Part shown: positions 1-8,039 of the stretch, piece after piece
Numbering within the stretch: position 1 is the first letter of the stretch
Layout: every line of letters begins with the position of its first letter
Assembly (NCBI GenBank): GCA_902789365.1
Contig: CADANQ010000010.1
Span: 1 to 50,441, forward strand
From: an uncultured Eubacteriales bacterium
GTDB lineage: Bacteria; Bacillota; Clostridia; Christensenellales; Aristaeellaceae
DNA length: 50,441 nt
Reading direction: 5' to 3'
Translations under genes and position numbers: made by a program
Notes under the pieces: generated by a model
Database searches by the model: none
The model's input: only the letters and a program-made list of their open reading frames with translations
What the model was told of the DNA's origin: nothing

Positions 1-63
1 CATGCCGCTGAAACGGATCATAATCGGAGGGAGATCCCTCCGATACCTCCCCTCTGCTGCCAT
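1..63 (-). CDS. Start of an unidentified protein, cut by the window edge
   Basis: Twenty-one codons are visible, from ATG at 63-61 to the window edge, encoding MAAEGRYRRDLPPIMIRFSG and one more Met. An AAGGAG ribosome-binding site (73-78) lies nine bases upstream. The same start, with one residue changed (Ala for Glu at position 4), occurs at the other end of the window, so this is a repeated gene. A mobile-element protein is the natural reading, but the visible residues match no family I recognise. The frame also spans a perfect hairpin, so a non-coding element end remains possible. Confidence 0.4.
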   Translation of the reverse strand, partial: MAAEGRYRRDLPPIMIRFSGM

Positions 64-99
64 ACGTTCGTTCTCCTTCACACACGACTGAACAGTTAC
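4..99 (-). repeat. Left copy of a 96-bp terminal inverted repeat (putative IS end)
   Basis: This stretch is the reverse complement of positions 50346-50441 with only two mismatches (positions 53 and 69). Read on the minus strand it begins GTAACTGTTCAG, then has an AAGGAG ribosome-binding site and the first codons of a reading frame that runs off the window. Identity stops exactly at the GTAAC edge, as expected for the boundary of a mobile element. IS66-family elements are known to begin with GTAA, so that family is a tentative guess. It contains a perfect hairpin (10-bp stem ATCGGAGGGA) at about 33-54. Confidence 0.75.
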
Positions 100-276
100 T
101 CCTCCGCTTTCCGGTATCCGTTTCCGACGGTTCCCGCAGGGGTTCCCCGTTCACTTTTGCGGCCCGGTCATAAGCAACATCGCAAGCGCAGACAACAAAC
201 AGCAACCGGGAACGATGCAATCCTCATGTACAAAAGCTATAATTTAATCACCAAATCGGAAGGGTGGTCGATCATA

Positions 277-1218
277 ATGAAGCGCGGAGCCGGAATCCCG
301 GGCGGCGCCAAGAAAACTTTCTGGCTCACCACCATGATGCTGCCGGCAACAATCTGGCTTCTGCTCATCCGTTACCTGCCGATGTTCGGCATCATGATGT
401 CCTTCCTGGAATACAAGCTGCCTAACCGCAAGATGCCCTTTCCCGTCAACCTTCTGCACAGTCCGTGGGTCGGTCTGGATAATTTCAGCTTCCTCTTTAC
501 AGGCGAAAGCCTGAACATGATCCGCAACACCCTGGGCTACAACGCCCTTTGGATCGTCCTGGGGCTGGTGATCTCGGTCACCTTTGCCATCATGATGAGC
601 GAGATCACCCGCAAGTTCATGGCGAAAACCTACCAGACCCTGATGTTCTTCCCTTACTTCCTCTCCTGGGTGGTGGTCGCGTACTTCCTTTTCGCTTTCC
701 TGGACCCCACCAACGGCATGATTGTCCGGGCGCAGAAATCCGCCGGCGGCGCCGTCATCGACTGGTACAACACCCCCGTTTACTGGCCCTTTATCCTGAC
801 CATATGCTCCATATGGAAAAACACCGGCTACTCCACCGTATTGTACCTGTCCGCCATCACCGGTATCGACCGCAGCCAGTATGAGGCCGCGGCGGTGGAC
901 GGGGCCGCCAAATGGCAGCAGACCCTTCATGTGACGCTGCCCCACCTGAAGCCCATGATCATCATCCTTCTGATCATGAACGTCGGCAAAATCTTCAACG
1001 CGGATTTCGGCCTGTTCTGGTCGGTGCCGATGAACTCCGCCCCGCTGTTCCCGGTGACCCAGGTGGTGGATACCTACGTATACCGGGCCTACAAATCCAC
1101 CGGCAACGTGGGCATGAGCACAGCCGCGGGCTTTCTGCAGAACCTTGTGGGCTTTGTATGCATCATGGCCGCAAACGCCATCGTCCGCAGGCTGGACCCG
1201 GACAGCAGTCTGTTCTGA
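277..1218 (+). CDS. Carbohydrate ABC transporter permease, LplB/UgpA type
   Basis: Inner subunit of a sugar importer in the cytoplasmic membrane, 313 residues. It has about six hydrophobic segments, beginning at residues 14-34, and the ABC-permease EAA loop near residue 207 (EAAAVDGAAKWQQTLHVTLP), which docks on the ATPase. LplB-type permeases serve oligosaccharide uptake in Bacillota. The ATG at 277 was chosen because it follows a purine-rich GGAAGGGTGG and leaves the short cytoplasmic N-terminus normal for the family; the frame stays open upstream to TTG at 157 without an RBS. A TATAAT at 238-243 could be the -10 element but lacks a good -35. No ATPase gene is nearby, so a shared MsmK-like ATPase is inferred. 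Confidence 0.92.
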   Translation: MKRGAGIPGGAKKTFWLTTMMLPATIWLLLIRYLPMFGIMMSFLEYKLPNRKMPFPVNLLHSPWVGLDNFSFLFTGESLNMIRNTLGYNALWIVLGLVISVTFAIMMSEITRKFMAKTYQTLMFFPYFLSWVVVAYFLFAFLDPTNGMIVRAQKSAGGAVIDWYNTPVYWPFILTICSIWKNTGYSTVLYLSAITGIDRSQYEAAAVDGAAKWQQTLHVTLPHLKPMIIILLIMNVGKIFNADFGLFWSVPMNSAPLFPVTQVVDTYVYRAYKSTGNVGMSTAAGFLQNLVGFVCIMAANAIVRRLDPDSSLF

Positions 1219-1234
1219 GAAGGGAGGAAGAATA

Positions 1235-2164
1235 ATGACCGCCGTATCCAAACGCATGGCTCATTCCTTCCGGCTCAACCAGGTCAGCCGGAAAGCGGAG
1301 GCCGCCTTCCACCTGGTGCTGGGGCTGTTTTCCCTGGCCTGCATCGTGCCGTTCCTCTTCGTCATCATCATTTCCTTCTCCGCCGAGGACAGCATCCGCC
1401 GTATCGGCTATTCCTTCGTGCCGGCGGCCTGGTCCACGGACGCCTACCGCCAGGTGCTGTCCCTGGGCGACGCCCTGTGGCACAGCTACTTCAATTCCTT
1501 CTTCATCACAATCGTCGGCACCCTGGTCAGCGTGACGATGTGCGTCATGTACGCTTACCCGCTCTTCCGCAGGGATTACCGCTTCCGCTCCTTCTTCAGT
1601 TTCCTTTCCTTCTTCACCATGATCTTCGGCGGCGGCCTGATCCCCACCTACATCGTGTGCAAGAACCTCCTGCACATGAGCAACAACTACTACGCCCTGA
1701 TTGTGCCCATGCTGGTGAGCCCCTTCAACATCATTATCATGCGCACCTTCTTCCAGACCTCCGTTCCCTTCGACCTGATCGAGGCCGCCACCATCGACGG
1801 CAGCGGCGAATACTCCACCCTGATCCGCATCATCCTGCCCATCGTCAAGCCGGGCATCGCCACCGTCTCTCTGCTCACCGCCCTGGCCTACTGGAACGAA
1901 TGGTTCCTGTGCCTGCTGTATGTGACCCAACGCGAACTGTACCCCCTTCAGTACCTGCTGATGGAGATGCAGCGCAACGCCGAATTCCTGGCCCGCAACT
2001 CCAGCATGATCGGCGCGGCCGGCGCGGACGCCATCCGCACCCTGCCCAGCCAGACCATGCGCATGGCGGTGGTGGTGTTCATCGTCCTGCCCATCGCCTG
2101 CGCCTATCCCTTCTTCCAGCGTTACGTGGTAGCCGGCCTGACCATCGGCTCGGTGAAGGGCTGA
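1235..2164 (+). CDS. Carbohydrate ABC transporter permease, LplC/UgpE type
   Basis: Second membrane subunit of the same importer, 309 residues, forming a heterodimer with the product of 277-1218. Hydrophobic helices begin near residue 25, and the EAA loop is seen near residue 186 (EAATIDGSGEYSTLIRIILP). The start at 1235 has an AGGGAGG site seven bases upstream; the frame is open further back inside the preceding gene, but those codons are shadows. It lies 16 bp after the first permease and 64 bp before the binding protein, all one strand, so the three form an operon. The substrate is unknown; the family suggests a plant-derived oligosaccharide. Confidence 0.92.
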   Translation: MTAVSKRMAHSFRLNQVSRKAEAAFHLVLGLFSLACIVPFLFVIIISFSAEDSIRRIGYSFVPAAWSTDAYRQVLSLGDALWHSYFNSFFITIVGTLVSVTMCVMYAYPLFRRDYRFRSFFSFLSFFTMIFGGGLIPTYIVCKNLLHMSNNYYALIVPMLVSPFNIIIMRTFFQTSVPFDLIEAATIDGSGEYSTLIRIILPIVKPGIATVSLLTALAYWNEWFLCLLYVTQRELYPLQYLLMEMQRNAEFLARNSSMIGAAGADAIRTLPSQTMRMAVVVFIVLPIACAYPFFQRYVVAGLTIGSVKG

Positions 2165-2171
2165 ACCCAAG

Positions 2172-2204
2172 GTAAGAACAGCGGCAGAGGAGTCCGCTGC
2201 TTAC
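2172..2204 (+). promoter_or_regulatory. Intercistronic stem-loop before the binding-protein gene
   Basis: GTAAG plus CAGCGG (2172-2184) pairs with CCGCTG plus CTTAC (2194-2204), with a two-base AA bulge and a nine-base loop. It sits between the permease stop and the RBS of the binding protein and has no U-tract, so it is not a simple terminator. In other sugar ABC operons such hairpins protect the binding-protein part of the mRNA from decay and raise its level above the permeases; that role is inferred here. Confidence 0.55.
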
Positions 2205-2228
2205 AATAAAATATTTGGAGGAATCACC

Positions 2229-3752
2229 ATGAAAAAGATGCTTGCCCTGCTTATGGCCGCGATGCTGGCGTTCTCGGCGCTGCCCGTTCTTGCGGACAGC
2301 CCGGTGGAAATCAGCATCCTGTTCGAAGGCTGCAACGTCACCGACGACGCGGCCGTCCTGGAGAAGCTCAATCCCTACCTGGCCGAGAAGATCGGCGTCA
2401 CCATCAAGCCCGTCTGGGGCACCTGGGGCAATTTCGACGACCTGGCCTTCAACGCCGTGACCACCGGCAGCGATGAATACGACATCCTGTTCACCTGCTC
2501 CTGGACCAAGAACGAATATGCCCCCTACGCCAGGAAGGGCGCCTACGTCCGCCTGGACGATCCCGATGACAACCTGCTGGCCGAATACGGCAAGGAGCTC
2601 ACCGAAGTGCTGCCCGCCCTGCTGTTTGAAGGCGCCATGACCGAAGGTCCCGACGGCCAGAAAGGCATCTACGCCGTTCCCGGCTTCAAGGATTTCGCCA
2701 CCATGAACACCTGGGACGTGAACGTGACCCTGCTTGAAAAGTACGGCTACACCCTGGACGACGTGGTCAGCGCCGGGTTCTACGGCTGGGGCGATATCTT
2801 CGCCGCCGTCAAGGCCGGCGAGGAAGCCGACGGCCGCGTGTTCTATCCCTTCATCTTTGAAGGCGCGGTTGCCGAGCGCAACGTGATCGGCACCCCCATC
2901 GTCACCGGCGACGCCAACAGCCTGCTGAGCTATTACATGAACGTGGAGGACGTCTCCGTCCCCGGCGTGTACGGCAACACCTTCGTGAACAAGTACGCCA
3001 CCCCCGAATTTGAGAAGTTCGTCCGCCAGATGAGGGCCTACTACGAGGCCGGATACATCGATCCCGCTGTCGCCATCGGCGAAACCGCCACCGATGCCTG
3101 GCGCAACGCCCAGAACACCGCCAATTACCTGATCTCCTCCGAGGTCTCCCTCTACGGCTACGAGTTCACCACCTCCGAACAGCGCGGCATCCAGGTGGCC
3201 TATGTGATGACCACCGACGCCCCCTACATCGACAACACCTCCGTCCAGGGCGCCATGATGGCCATCTCCGCCAACTCCGCCCATCCCGAGGAAGCCATGA
3301 AGTTCCTGAACCTGCTCAACACCGATCCTTACGTCATGACCCTGCTCAACTACGGCGTCGAAGGCATCCACTACAACCTGAACGAAAAAGGCGAAGTGGA
3401 ATTCGTGGCCGACGCCCGCAGCACCTACTCCCCCTGGACCAACGGCGTAGGCAACGTCACCCTGCTTCCTCCCCAGAAGGGCCAGGGCGCTGACTTCCAG
3501 GAGAAATTCGCCGAATTCTACAGCGGCTCCAAGAAGCTGCCCATCTATGGCTTCACCTTCGATACCAAGCCTGTCGAGAACGAGATCGCCGCGGTCGCCA
3601 ACGTGAAGGAAGCCTATGCGCTGAGCCTGTTCACCGGCGCCGTGGATCCCGAGACCGCCCTGCCCGAGCTGCTCGCCAAGCTGGACGCCGCCGGCATGCA
3701 GAAGATCGTCGACGAAGCCAACGCCCAGCTGAACGCCTTCTTCGGCAACTGA
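2229..3752 (+). CDS. Extracellular sugar-binding protein of the ABC importer (DUF3502/LipO type)
   Basis: Captures the sugar outside the cell and delivers it to the two permeases encoded just upstream. The 507-residue product starts with a classic signal peptide (MKKMLALLMAAMLAFSALPVLA), with likely cleavage after Ala22. No lipobox cysteine is present, which is unusual for a monoderm binding protein. The C-terminal third has the DUF3502 pattern, including YGVEGIHY near residue 377 and a conserved tail with GFTFDTKPVENEIAAV. The start has a TTTGGAGG site at good spacing. The gene ends the operon and is followed by a strong terminator. Substrate not predictable from sequence alone. Confidence 0.9.
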   Translation: MKKMLALLMAAMLAFSALPVLADSPVEISILFEGCNVTDDAAVLEKLNPYLAEKIGVTIKPVWGTWGNFDDLAFNAVTTGSDEYDILFTCSWTKNEYAPYARKGAYVRLDDPDDNLLAEYGKELTEVLPALLFEGAMTEGPDGQKGIYAVPGFKDFATMNTWDVNVTLLEKYGYTLDDVVSAGFYGWGDIFAAVKAGEEADGRVFYPFIFEGAVAERNVIGTPIVTGDANSLLSYYMNVEDVSVPGVYGNTFVNKYATPEFEKFVRQMRAYYEAGYIDPAVAIGETATDAWRNAQNTANYLISSEVSLYGYEFTTSEQRGIQVAYVMTTDAPYIDNTSVQGAMMAISANSAHPEEAMKFLNLLNTDPYVMTLLNYGVEGIHYNLNEKGEVEFVADARSTYSPWTNGVGNVTLLPPQKGQGADFQEKFAEFYSGSKKLPIYGFTFDTKPVENEIAAVANVKEAYALSLFTGAVDPETALPELLAKLDAAGMQKIVDEANAQLNAFFGN

Positions 3753-3814
3753 TCAAATCAAAGCCCGTCTCCTGACCGGGTTCCGCCCGTAAAGCGATCC
3801 CGGCGGGAACAACT

Positions 3815-3861
3815 GAAAAAACGCTGCCGCGGAAGCAAAATCCCGCGGCAGCGGCTTTTTT
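3815..3861. terminator. Bidirectional intrinsic terminator between convergent operons
   Basis: An 11-bp perfect stem (CGCTGCCGCGG at 3822-3832 pairing with 3843-3853) with a 10-base loop is flanked by an A-run (3815-3821) on the left and a T-run (3856-3861) on the right. It can therefore stop transcripts from the ABC operon (+) and from the convergent gene at 3865 (-). Confidence 0.9.
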
Positions 3862-3864
3862 CAA

Positions 3865-4383
3865 TCATTGCGAGTGCTCCGGATCCATCCTGAACTCATA
3901 GACCCGCTTCAGCCATTCCGGTCCCTCCGCGATGGTATCCGCCATCGCCCGCAGCGTTCTTTTTCCCGCCCGTCTGTCCAGAATCGCGAACATCCTTACG
4001 ATCGGGTCGTCGGATAACAGGCCGGTCCTGATATCGCTGTTTCTGTATTTTTCAAGCGCGCGGGCGAATTCCCCGTCCGTATATTCGCTTCGGGCGTTCA
4101 TCGGATATTTTTCCAGCAGATCCCGAAATTCCGCCCAGTACTCCGCGATCGACATGGGGCTTGTTTTTCTGGCCCGGCCTTCCCTGACAAACAGGGAATT
4201 CACCGTTTCCAGGGAAAACTGCCTGAACAGCTTTCCGCAGAAAAAAACCTCGAATATCCTGCATCCGTCCATGCCGACGTAAGCCGTGCAGTTATACCTT
4301 ACCTTTCCCCGCAGCGGCTCATACAGCATCTCCTCCTCAAGATATTTCCTCATCGCGCTCCATGAGCCAAGGATTTTCGCCAT
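3865..4383 (-). CDS. Conserved protein of unknown function (possibly SF0329-like)
   Basis: A 172-residue soluble protein without signal peptide or membrane segment. It starts MAKILGSWSAMRKYLEEEML and has a well-packed central stretch (YVGMDGCRIFEVFFCGK) followed by a helical C-terminal half. The pattern resembles a small family sometimes annotated SF0329 in Clostridia, recalled from memory and not certain; no catalytic motif is visible. A GGGAAGGGAG site precedes the ATG. It is the last gene of a three-gene minus-strand run after PPK2 and the DUF1349 protein (25-bp gap), and ends at the bidirectional terminator. Confidence 0.7.
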   Translation of the reverse strand: MAKILGSWSAMRKYLEEEMLYEPLRGKVRYNCTAYVGMDGCRIFEVFFCGKLFRQFSLETVNSLFVREGRARKTSPMSIAEYWAEFRDLLEKYPMNARSEYTDGEFARALEKYRNSDIRTGLLSDDPIVRMFAILDRRAGKRTLRAMADTIAEGPEWLKRVYEFRMDPEHSQ

Positions 4384-4408
4384 GCCGCTCCCTTCCCCGG
4401 ATCACGCG

Positions 4409-5005
4409 TCAATCCCCGTCGGGCTTTTGTCCGTCATGGGCCTTCCACGCGCATTCCGTCACACGCATGTCCGTAAATACCGCCGTAAAGCTTGAATCCT
4501 CCGGGCTGCACGCATACACGCCGAAGGCGATCTTCCCCCCGCCTTCCCACATATGGCACACCCGCATCTGGGAAAACTCCTTTCCGTCATACGAGCATTC
4601 GACGCAGTAGTCGTCCTCCCTGCGGCTGAACCGGTACCACATTTCCTTTACGTCCGTCGGAACGGCCGTGGTGGCCCAGTCGGAATAGCCGTGGTTGGTC
4701 ACGACGGAGCCGAGATGCCGGAACCTTTCGTTTTCATATTCCACCGACGCCTTCAGCCAGTTTTCGCTGTCCAGGTACATCACGATCCCGCACTGGTCAA
4801 ACCGGTGACGGCTGCCCGAAAAATCGGTTTTCACGATAAAGGAAAAATACTTTTCTTCGGTCTCCGCCTGAAGGACGGGCGCGTTGTCGTTGCGGAAGTG
4901 ATAATACGTCCTTTGCCACAGGTCGGTGTGCGGCTCGGTGGTGATGGTGATCCGCCCGTCCGCAACGCTGTATTCCCGGGGCTCCCTTGTCCATTGAAGC
5001 TCCAT
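4409..5005 (-). CDS. DUF1349 family protein
   Basis: A 198-residue cytoplasmic protein of the DUF1349 family, a concanavalin-like beta-sandwich fold of unknown function. Supporting features are the opening TREPREY, the stretch TDLWQRTYYHFRNDNAP, and the core GIVMYLDSENWLKASVEY, followed by WYRFSRREDDYCVE and FGVYACSPEDS. Similar domains occur with carbohydrate-related proteins, but here the gene starts only three bases after the PPK2 stop, so the two are co-translated. AAGGGGAAA provides the ribosome-binding site. No catalytic residues can be assigned. Confidence 0.82.
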   Translation of the reverse strand: MELQWTREPREYSVADGRITITTEPHTDLWQRTYYHFRNDNAPVLQAETEEKYFSFIVKTDFSGSRHRFDQCGIVMYLDSENWLKASVEYENERFRHLGSVVTNHGYSDWATTAVPTDVKEMWYRFSRREDDYCVECSYDGKEFSQMRVCHMWEGGGKIAFGVYACSPEDSSFTAVFTDMRVTECAWKAHDGQKPDGD

Positions 5006-5008
5006 TGA

Positions 5009-5917
5009 TTATTTCCCCTTCTCCTTCTTCGCTTTTTTCTGTCCGCCTTCCTCCGGCAGCTCCTTCAAAAGCTCCTCCCTGTAATGGGCAAAGGTTTCCA
5101 GCCTGTCTGCGGTCACCTCCGGGAAGCGCGGGTCCATATCCTTCAGTGTCGCCAGGATGATCTCGGAAACCACATAGCGCATATACCATTTGTGATCGGC
5201 CGGGACCACATACCAGGGGCAGTGCTTCGTGGCGGTGGCGTTGATCGCTTTTTCGAAGGCATCCTGATAGGCGTCCCAGTAGGCGCGCTCCTCATAGTCG
5301 CCGCCGCTGAACTTCCAGTTTTTCTCCGGCTCCTCGATGCGGGACAGGAAGCGCCTGGCCTGCTCGTCCTTTGACACGTTCAGGAAGATCTTGACGGTGC
5401 GCACATTGTTCCTGTACAGGTATTCCTCAAAATGCCGGATGTCCTCGTACCGGTGTTCGATCACCTTGTCCATATCGATCCGGCGGGCGTTGGCCTGGGA
5501 GCGGTACAGTTCCTTGACCCTGCCGATCAGCACGTCCTCGTACTGGGAGCGGTTGAAGATGGCGATCTCGCCCTTGGCGGGCACCTTCGCGGCGATGCGC
5601 CAGAGGAAGTCATGGGCCAGTTCGTCGGAGCTGGGAGCCTTGAAGGCGGCCTCATGCACGCCGTGCGGGGACAGGCAGGAAAGCACCGCGCGGATCGTGC
5701 CGTCCTTGCCGGCCGCATCCATGGCCTGGAACAGGAAGATCACGCCCTCCTTCTTTTCGGCGTACAGCTTTTCCTGCAGTTCGTCGATGCGGGCGTTGTT
5801 TTCCGCCATCTTCTTTTCCGCTTCCTTACGGTCGTCGCAGAGGCCGGTCTCGTCCGTGGAGCATTTGGAAATTTCGAATTCGTGAGTTCCGTCCCAGCGG
5901 TATTTTTCGAATGACAT
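5009..5917 (-). CDS. ppk2: Polyphosphate kinase 2 family protein
   Basis: PPK2 enzymes transfer phosphate between polyphosphate and nucleotides, mostly making ADP or ATP from polyphosphate. The 302-residue product has the Walker A loop FQAMDAAGKDGT (about 63-74), the lid region after FKAPSSDELAHDFLWR and the Walker B-like FNRSQYEDVL (121-130), all typical of short one-domain PPK2. It starts at an ATG with a GGAGGG site and heads the minus-strand run with DUF1349. Whether it prefers AMP or ADP cannot be judged. The presence of a VTC-type polyphosphate polymerase elsewhere in the window fits a cell that stores polyphosphate. Confidence 0.92.
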   Translation of the reverse strand: MSFEKYRWDGTHEFEISKCSTDETGLCDDRKEAEKKMAENNARIDELQEKLYAEKKEGVIFLFQAMDAAGKDGTIRAVLSCLSPHGVHEAAFKAPSSDELAHDFLWRIAAKVPAKGEIAIFNRSQYEDVLIGRVKELYRSQANARRIDMDKVIEHRYEDIRHFEEYLYRNNVRTVKIFLNVSKDEQARRFLSRIEEPEKNWKFSGGDYEERAYWDAYQDAFEKAINATATKHCPWYVVPADHKWYMRYVVSEIILATLKDMDPRFPEVTADRLETFAHYREELLKELPEEGGQKKAKKEKGK

Positions 5918-6092
5918 GTTATTCCCTCCGTTTCCGTAATAAAACCTTTTGTATTTGTCACATATCTGCGTATTGCTTCATTCCCCAGACGCCGATCCGT
6001 ATATTGGACGGCCAAATTCTCCTTGTTCTCTGTCTGTGACGTTCATGAATTCTTTCACTTTTTCCTGTTCCCCGCGTCCGGGATCGCATCGT

Positions 6093-7076
6093 TTATTCCG
6101 CTTCCCGGGCGAGCCATTTCGTCCAGGTCGCCACGTCCGCCGGGTCCCTGTGCAGGTATTCATACACCTGCAGGATGCGCTTTGCCCTCAGGGCGTAGAC
6201 GTCGGCGATTTCGCTTTTCGGATCGGCATAAGGAAAATAGCTGCTCCCGGTCATGGCGTGGCGCAGCATGATGTCCTCAAAGGGCACGTCCGGATTCCTC
6301 ACCATGTCATAAATCGCCATAAAGATCCCCGTGCGGCTCTTCCCTGCGTGGCAATGGAAATGGAGCCACACATTGTCCAGCCCCACCGTTTCATCCAGTT
6401 CCCTGATGAAATCAAGGAATGTTTCCACCGCCTCCTCCTCCGGCCAGCTGTGGTCGTTGCCGGGCAGGCGCAGGTAACGGAAGCCCTCGCTCTCTACCAG
6501 CTCCCGTTCCGTCATCCAGCGGTCCACCGTAATTTCCACCGGGTTTTCGGGCACGTTGTTCTCAGCCGTATACACCGTAACCGTCGTTCCGGGCAGCGCG
6601 CCGAAGCGCGCGGCCTCGTCTGCTTCCGCTTCCTCCAGGGTCAGCCCCTTGTTCGCCCAGTTCTGGTCGGCATACCAGGACATCGCGATGCCGTTGACCA
6701 TCGCGTGGCTCTCCAGGCGGCAGTCAACAATCCATATCTGCTTGTCCCCGGCCATCTCCCTCAAATCCTCCGCCAGCGCATGGAACTGGTCCTCTGAAAA
6801 CTCCGCGCTCCCGGAGATATTCAGCGTATCCAGCCCCTCGGCGGAGGGGACCGTGTCCGGGCTGATCCCGTACTGTTCGCATTTGGCCGGATCGATGGGC
6901 GTAAAGCTCCAGTTGCCTTCCGTCAGGAAGCGGACGCCGGAAAGGGGTTCACTCCAGGCGTCCGGGCTGTTCAGGTCAAACCGCAGGAACGGTTGGGGGA
7001 TCTCCTCCCCCACGGCATTCGCCGCCGGAACCAGCAAAAGTGCGATGAAAATCAGGGAAAGAAGGCGGATCTTCAT
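6093..7076 (-). CDS. Secreted PTP-like cysteine phytase (myo-inositol hexakisphosphate phosphatase)
   Basis: Predicted to strip phosphate from phytate outside the cell. The 327-residue protein begins with a signal peptide (MKIRLLSLIFIALLLVPAANA). It has the PhyA-like segment DCRLESHAMVNGIAMSWY, a general-acid loop NDHSWP, and the catalytic P-loop HCHAGKSRTG, with nucleophile Cys near residue 242 and Arg at 248. The best-known relative is the Selenomonas ruminantium phytase, whose loop reads HCEAGVGRT, so the loop here is a variant. The start at 7076 has GGAGG eight bases upstream; a longer frame reaches 7157 but would hide the signal peptide. Monocistronic, with its own promoter in the divergent gap. 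Confidence 0.85.
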   Translation of the reverse strand: MKIRLLSLIFIALLLVPAANAVGEEIPQPFLRFDLNSPDAWSEPLSGVRFLTEGNWSFTPIDPAKCEQYGISPDTVPSAEGLDTLNISGSAEFSEDQFHALAEDLREMAGDKQIWIVDCRLESHAMVNGIAMSWYADQNWANKGLTLEEAEADEAARFGALPGTTVTVYTAENNVPENPVEITVDRWMTERELVESEGFRYLRLPGNDHSWPEEEAVETFLDFIRELDETVGLDNVWLHFHCHAGKSRTGIFMAIYDMVRNPDVPFEDIMLRHAMTGSSYFPYADPKSEIADVYALRAKRILQVYEYLHRDPADVATWTKWLAREAE

Positions 7077-7128
7077 AGCTGTGACCTCCGATATTATTCT
7101 CTCTGTCGGCAGAAGAGCCTGCCGTTTC

Positions 7129-7157
7129 ATTATAATCCCATTCCCGCCCGGACGCAA
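7129..7157 (-). promoter_or_regulatory. Predicted sigma-A promoter for the phytase gene
   Basis: Minus-strand TTGCGT (7152-7157) and a consensus TATAAT (7129-7134) are separated by 17 bases, about 50 bp upstream of the phytase start. The -35 match is partial. Confidence 0.55.
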
Positions 7158-7175
7158 TCACAACCCCGCGCGGGA

Positions 7176-7205
7176 TTGTACCAACGCCCCTGTTTATGGT
7201 ATGAT
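7176..7205 (+). promoter_or_regulatory. Predicted sigma-A promoter for the HpcH/HpaI aldolase gene
   Basis: TTGTAC (7176-7181) and TATGAT (7200-7205) with an 18-base spacer lie 57 bases upstream of the aldolase start. The site is back to back with the phytase promoter, so the two genes could share upstream control. Confidence 0.55.
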
Positions 7206-7262
7206 CCGATATGGAACGAGCGACGCACGGATCCATACAAAAACCGGAAAGGACGTCCTCAT

Positions 7263-8039
7263 ATGAATGAAAGGCTGAAAAAGTTCACTGAAAAAATCAG
7301 ACAGGGCAAACCAGCGATAGGGGTTTTCGTTCTCTTCGCCGATTCGTCCGTCAGCGAAATCGCAGGATATTCCGGCTGCGATTTCGTCTGGATCGATTCG
7401 GAGCACGGCATGATGGACCGGCGGGAGATCTATCACCACGTCCTGGCCGCGCAATCCGCCGGCGCCTGCGCTTTCGTGCGGGTTCCGGGCGTGGAATACT
7501 ACCAGATCAAAAACATCCTGGACATGGGCCCGGACGGCGTCATCTTCCCCTTTGTGAACACGCCGGAGATCGCCCACCGGGCGGTGGAAGCCTGCACCTA
7601 TCCCGCCGACGGCGGCAAGCGCGGCATCGGGCCCCTTCGCGCCATCAGGTACGGCCTGGACAGCGAGCCGGAATACCTGAAAACGGCAAAAGACGAGGTA
7701 TGGAAAATCTTCCAGATCGAAAGCATGGAAGCGGTCGCCCACCTGGAGGAAATCGCCAAAGTCCCCGGCTTCCATTCCCTGTTTGTCGGGCCCGCGGACC
7801 TGGGAATGTCCATGACGGAGGTTGCTGCCGGGGACAAGCCCGCCCTGATCGCCGACGTCCAGCGCCGGGCGGCCCGGGCCGCGGCCGAAAACGGCAAATT
7901 CTGCGGCTCCTGCGCAGGACCCACCAGGGCCTCCTGCCTGGAATTGATGGACCGGGGCATCGGGTGGATGACCATCGCCCAGGACGCCCGCATCATCAGC
8001 GCCTATCTTGCAAACGCGGTGCGGGACATCAACGGATGA
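7263..8039 (+). CDS. HpcH/HpaI family aldolase
   Basis: A class II, metal-dependent aldolase of the HpcH/HpaI family, which cleaves 2-oxo-3-deoxy sugar acids or 4-hydroxy-2-oxo acids to pyruvate and an aldehyde. The 258-residue protein shows VWIDSEHG (about 42-49), VRVPGVEYYQIKNILDMGPDG, the glycine-rich GIGPLRA and VGPADLGMSM, which carry the divalent-metal and substrate contacts in this family. The ATG at 7263 follows GGAAAGGA at nine bases; upstream in-frame codons are non-coding. The gene stands alone and ends directly against the convergent metallophosphatase gene. Exact substrate unknown; a rhamnonate or fuconate breakdown step is plausible. Confidence 0.88.
   Translation: MNERLKKFTEKIRQGKPAIGVFVLFADSSVSEIAGYSGCDFVWIDSEHGMMDRREIYHHVLAAQSAGACAFVRVPGVEYYQIKNILDMGPDGVIFPFVNTPEIAHRAVEACTYPADGGKRGIGPLRAIRYGLDSEPEYLKTAKDEVWKIFQIESMEAVAHLEEIAKVPGFHSLFVGPADLGMSMTEVAAGDKPALIADVQRRAARAAAENGKFCGSCAGPTRASCLELMDRGIGWMTIAQDARIISAYLANAVRDING

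Noticed and set aside
244-1257. Long minus-strand open frame opposite the first permease, and similar frames opposite 1163-2170, 2079-3371 and 22104-23465
   Set aside because: High-GC coding strands leave long open frames on the opposite strand; these translations are rich in His, Gly and Asp with no family pattern.
5918-6092. Promoter for PPK2
   Set aside because: A GTGACA-like -35 is present but no acceptable -10 at 16 to 18 bases.
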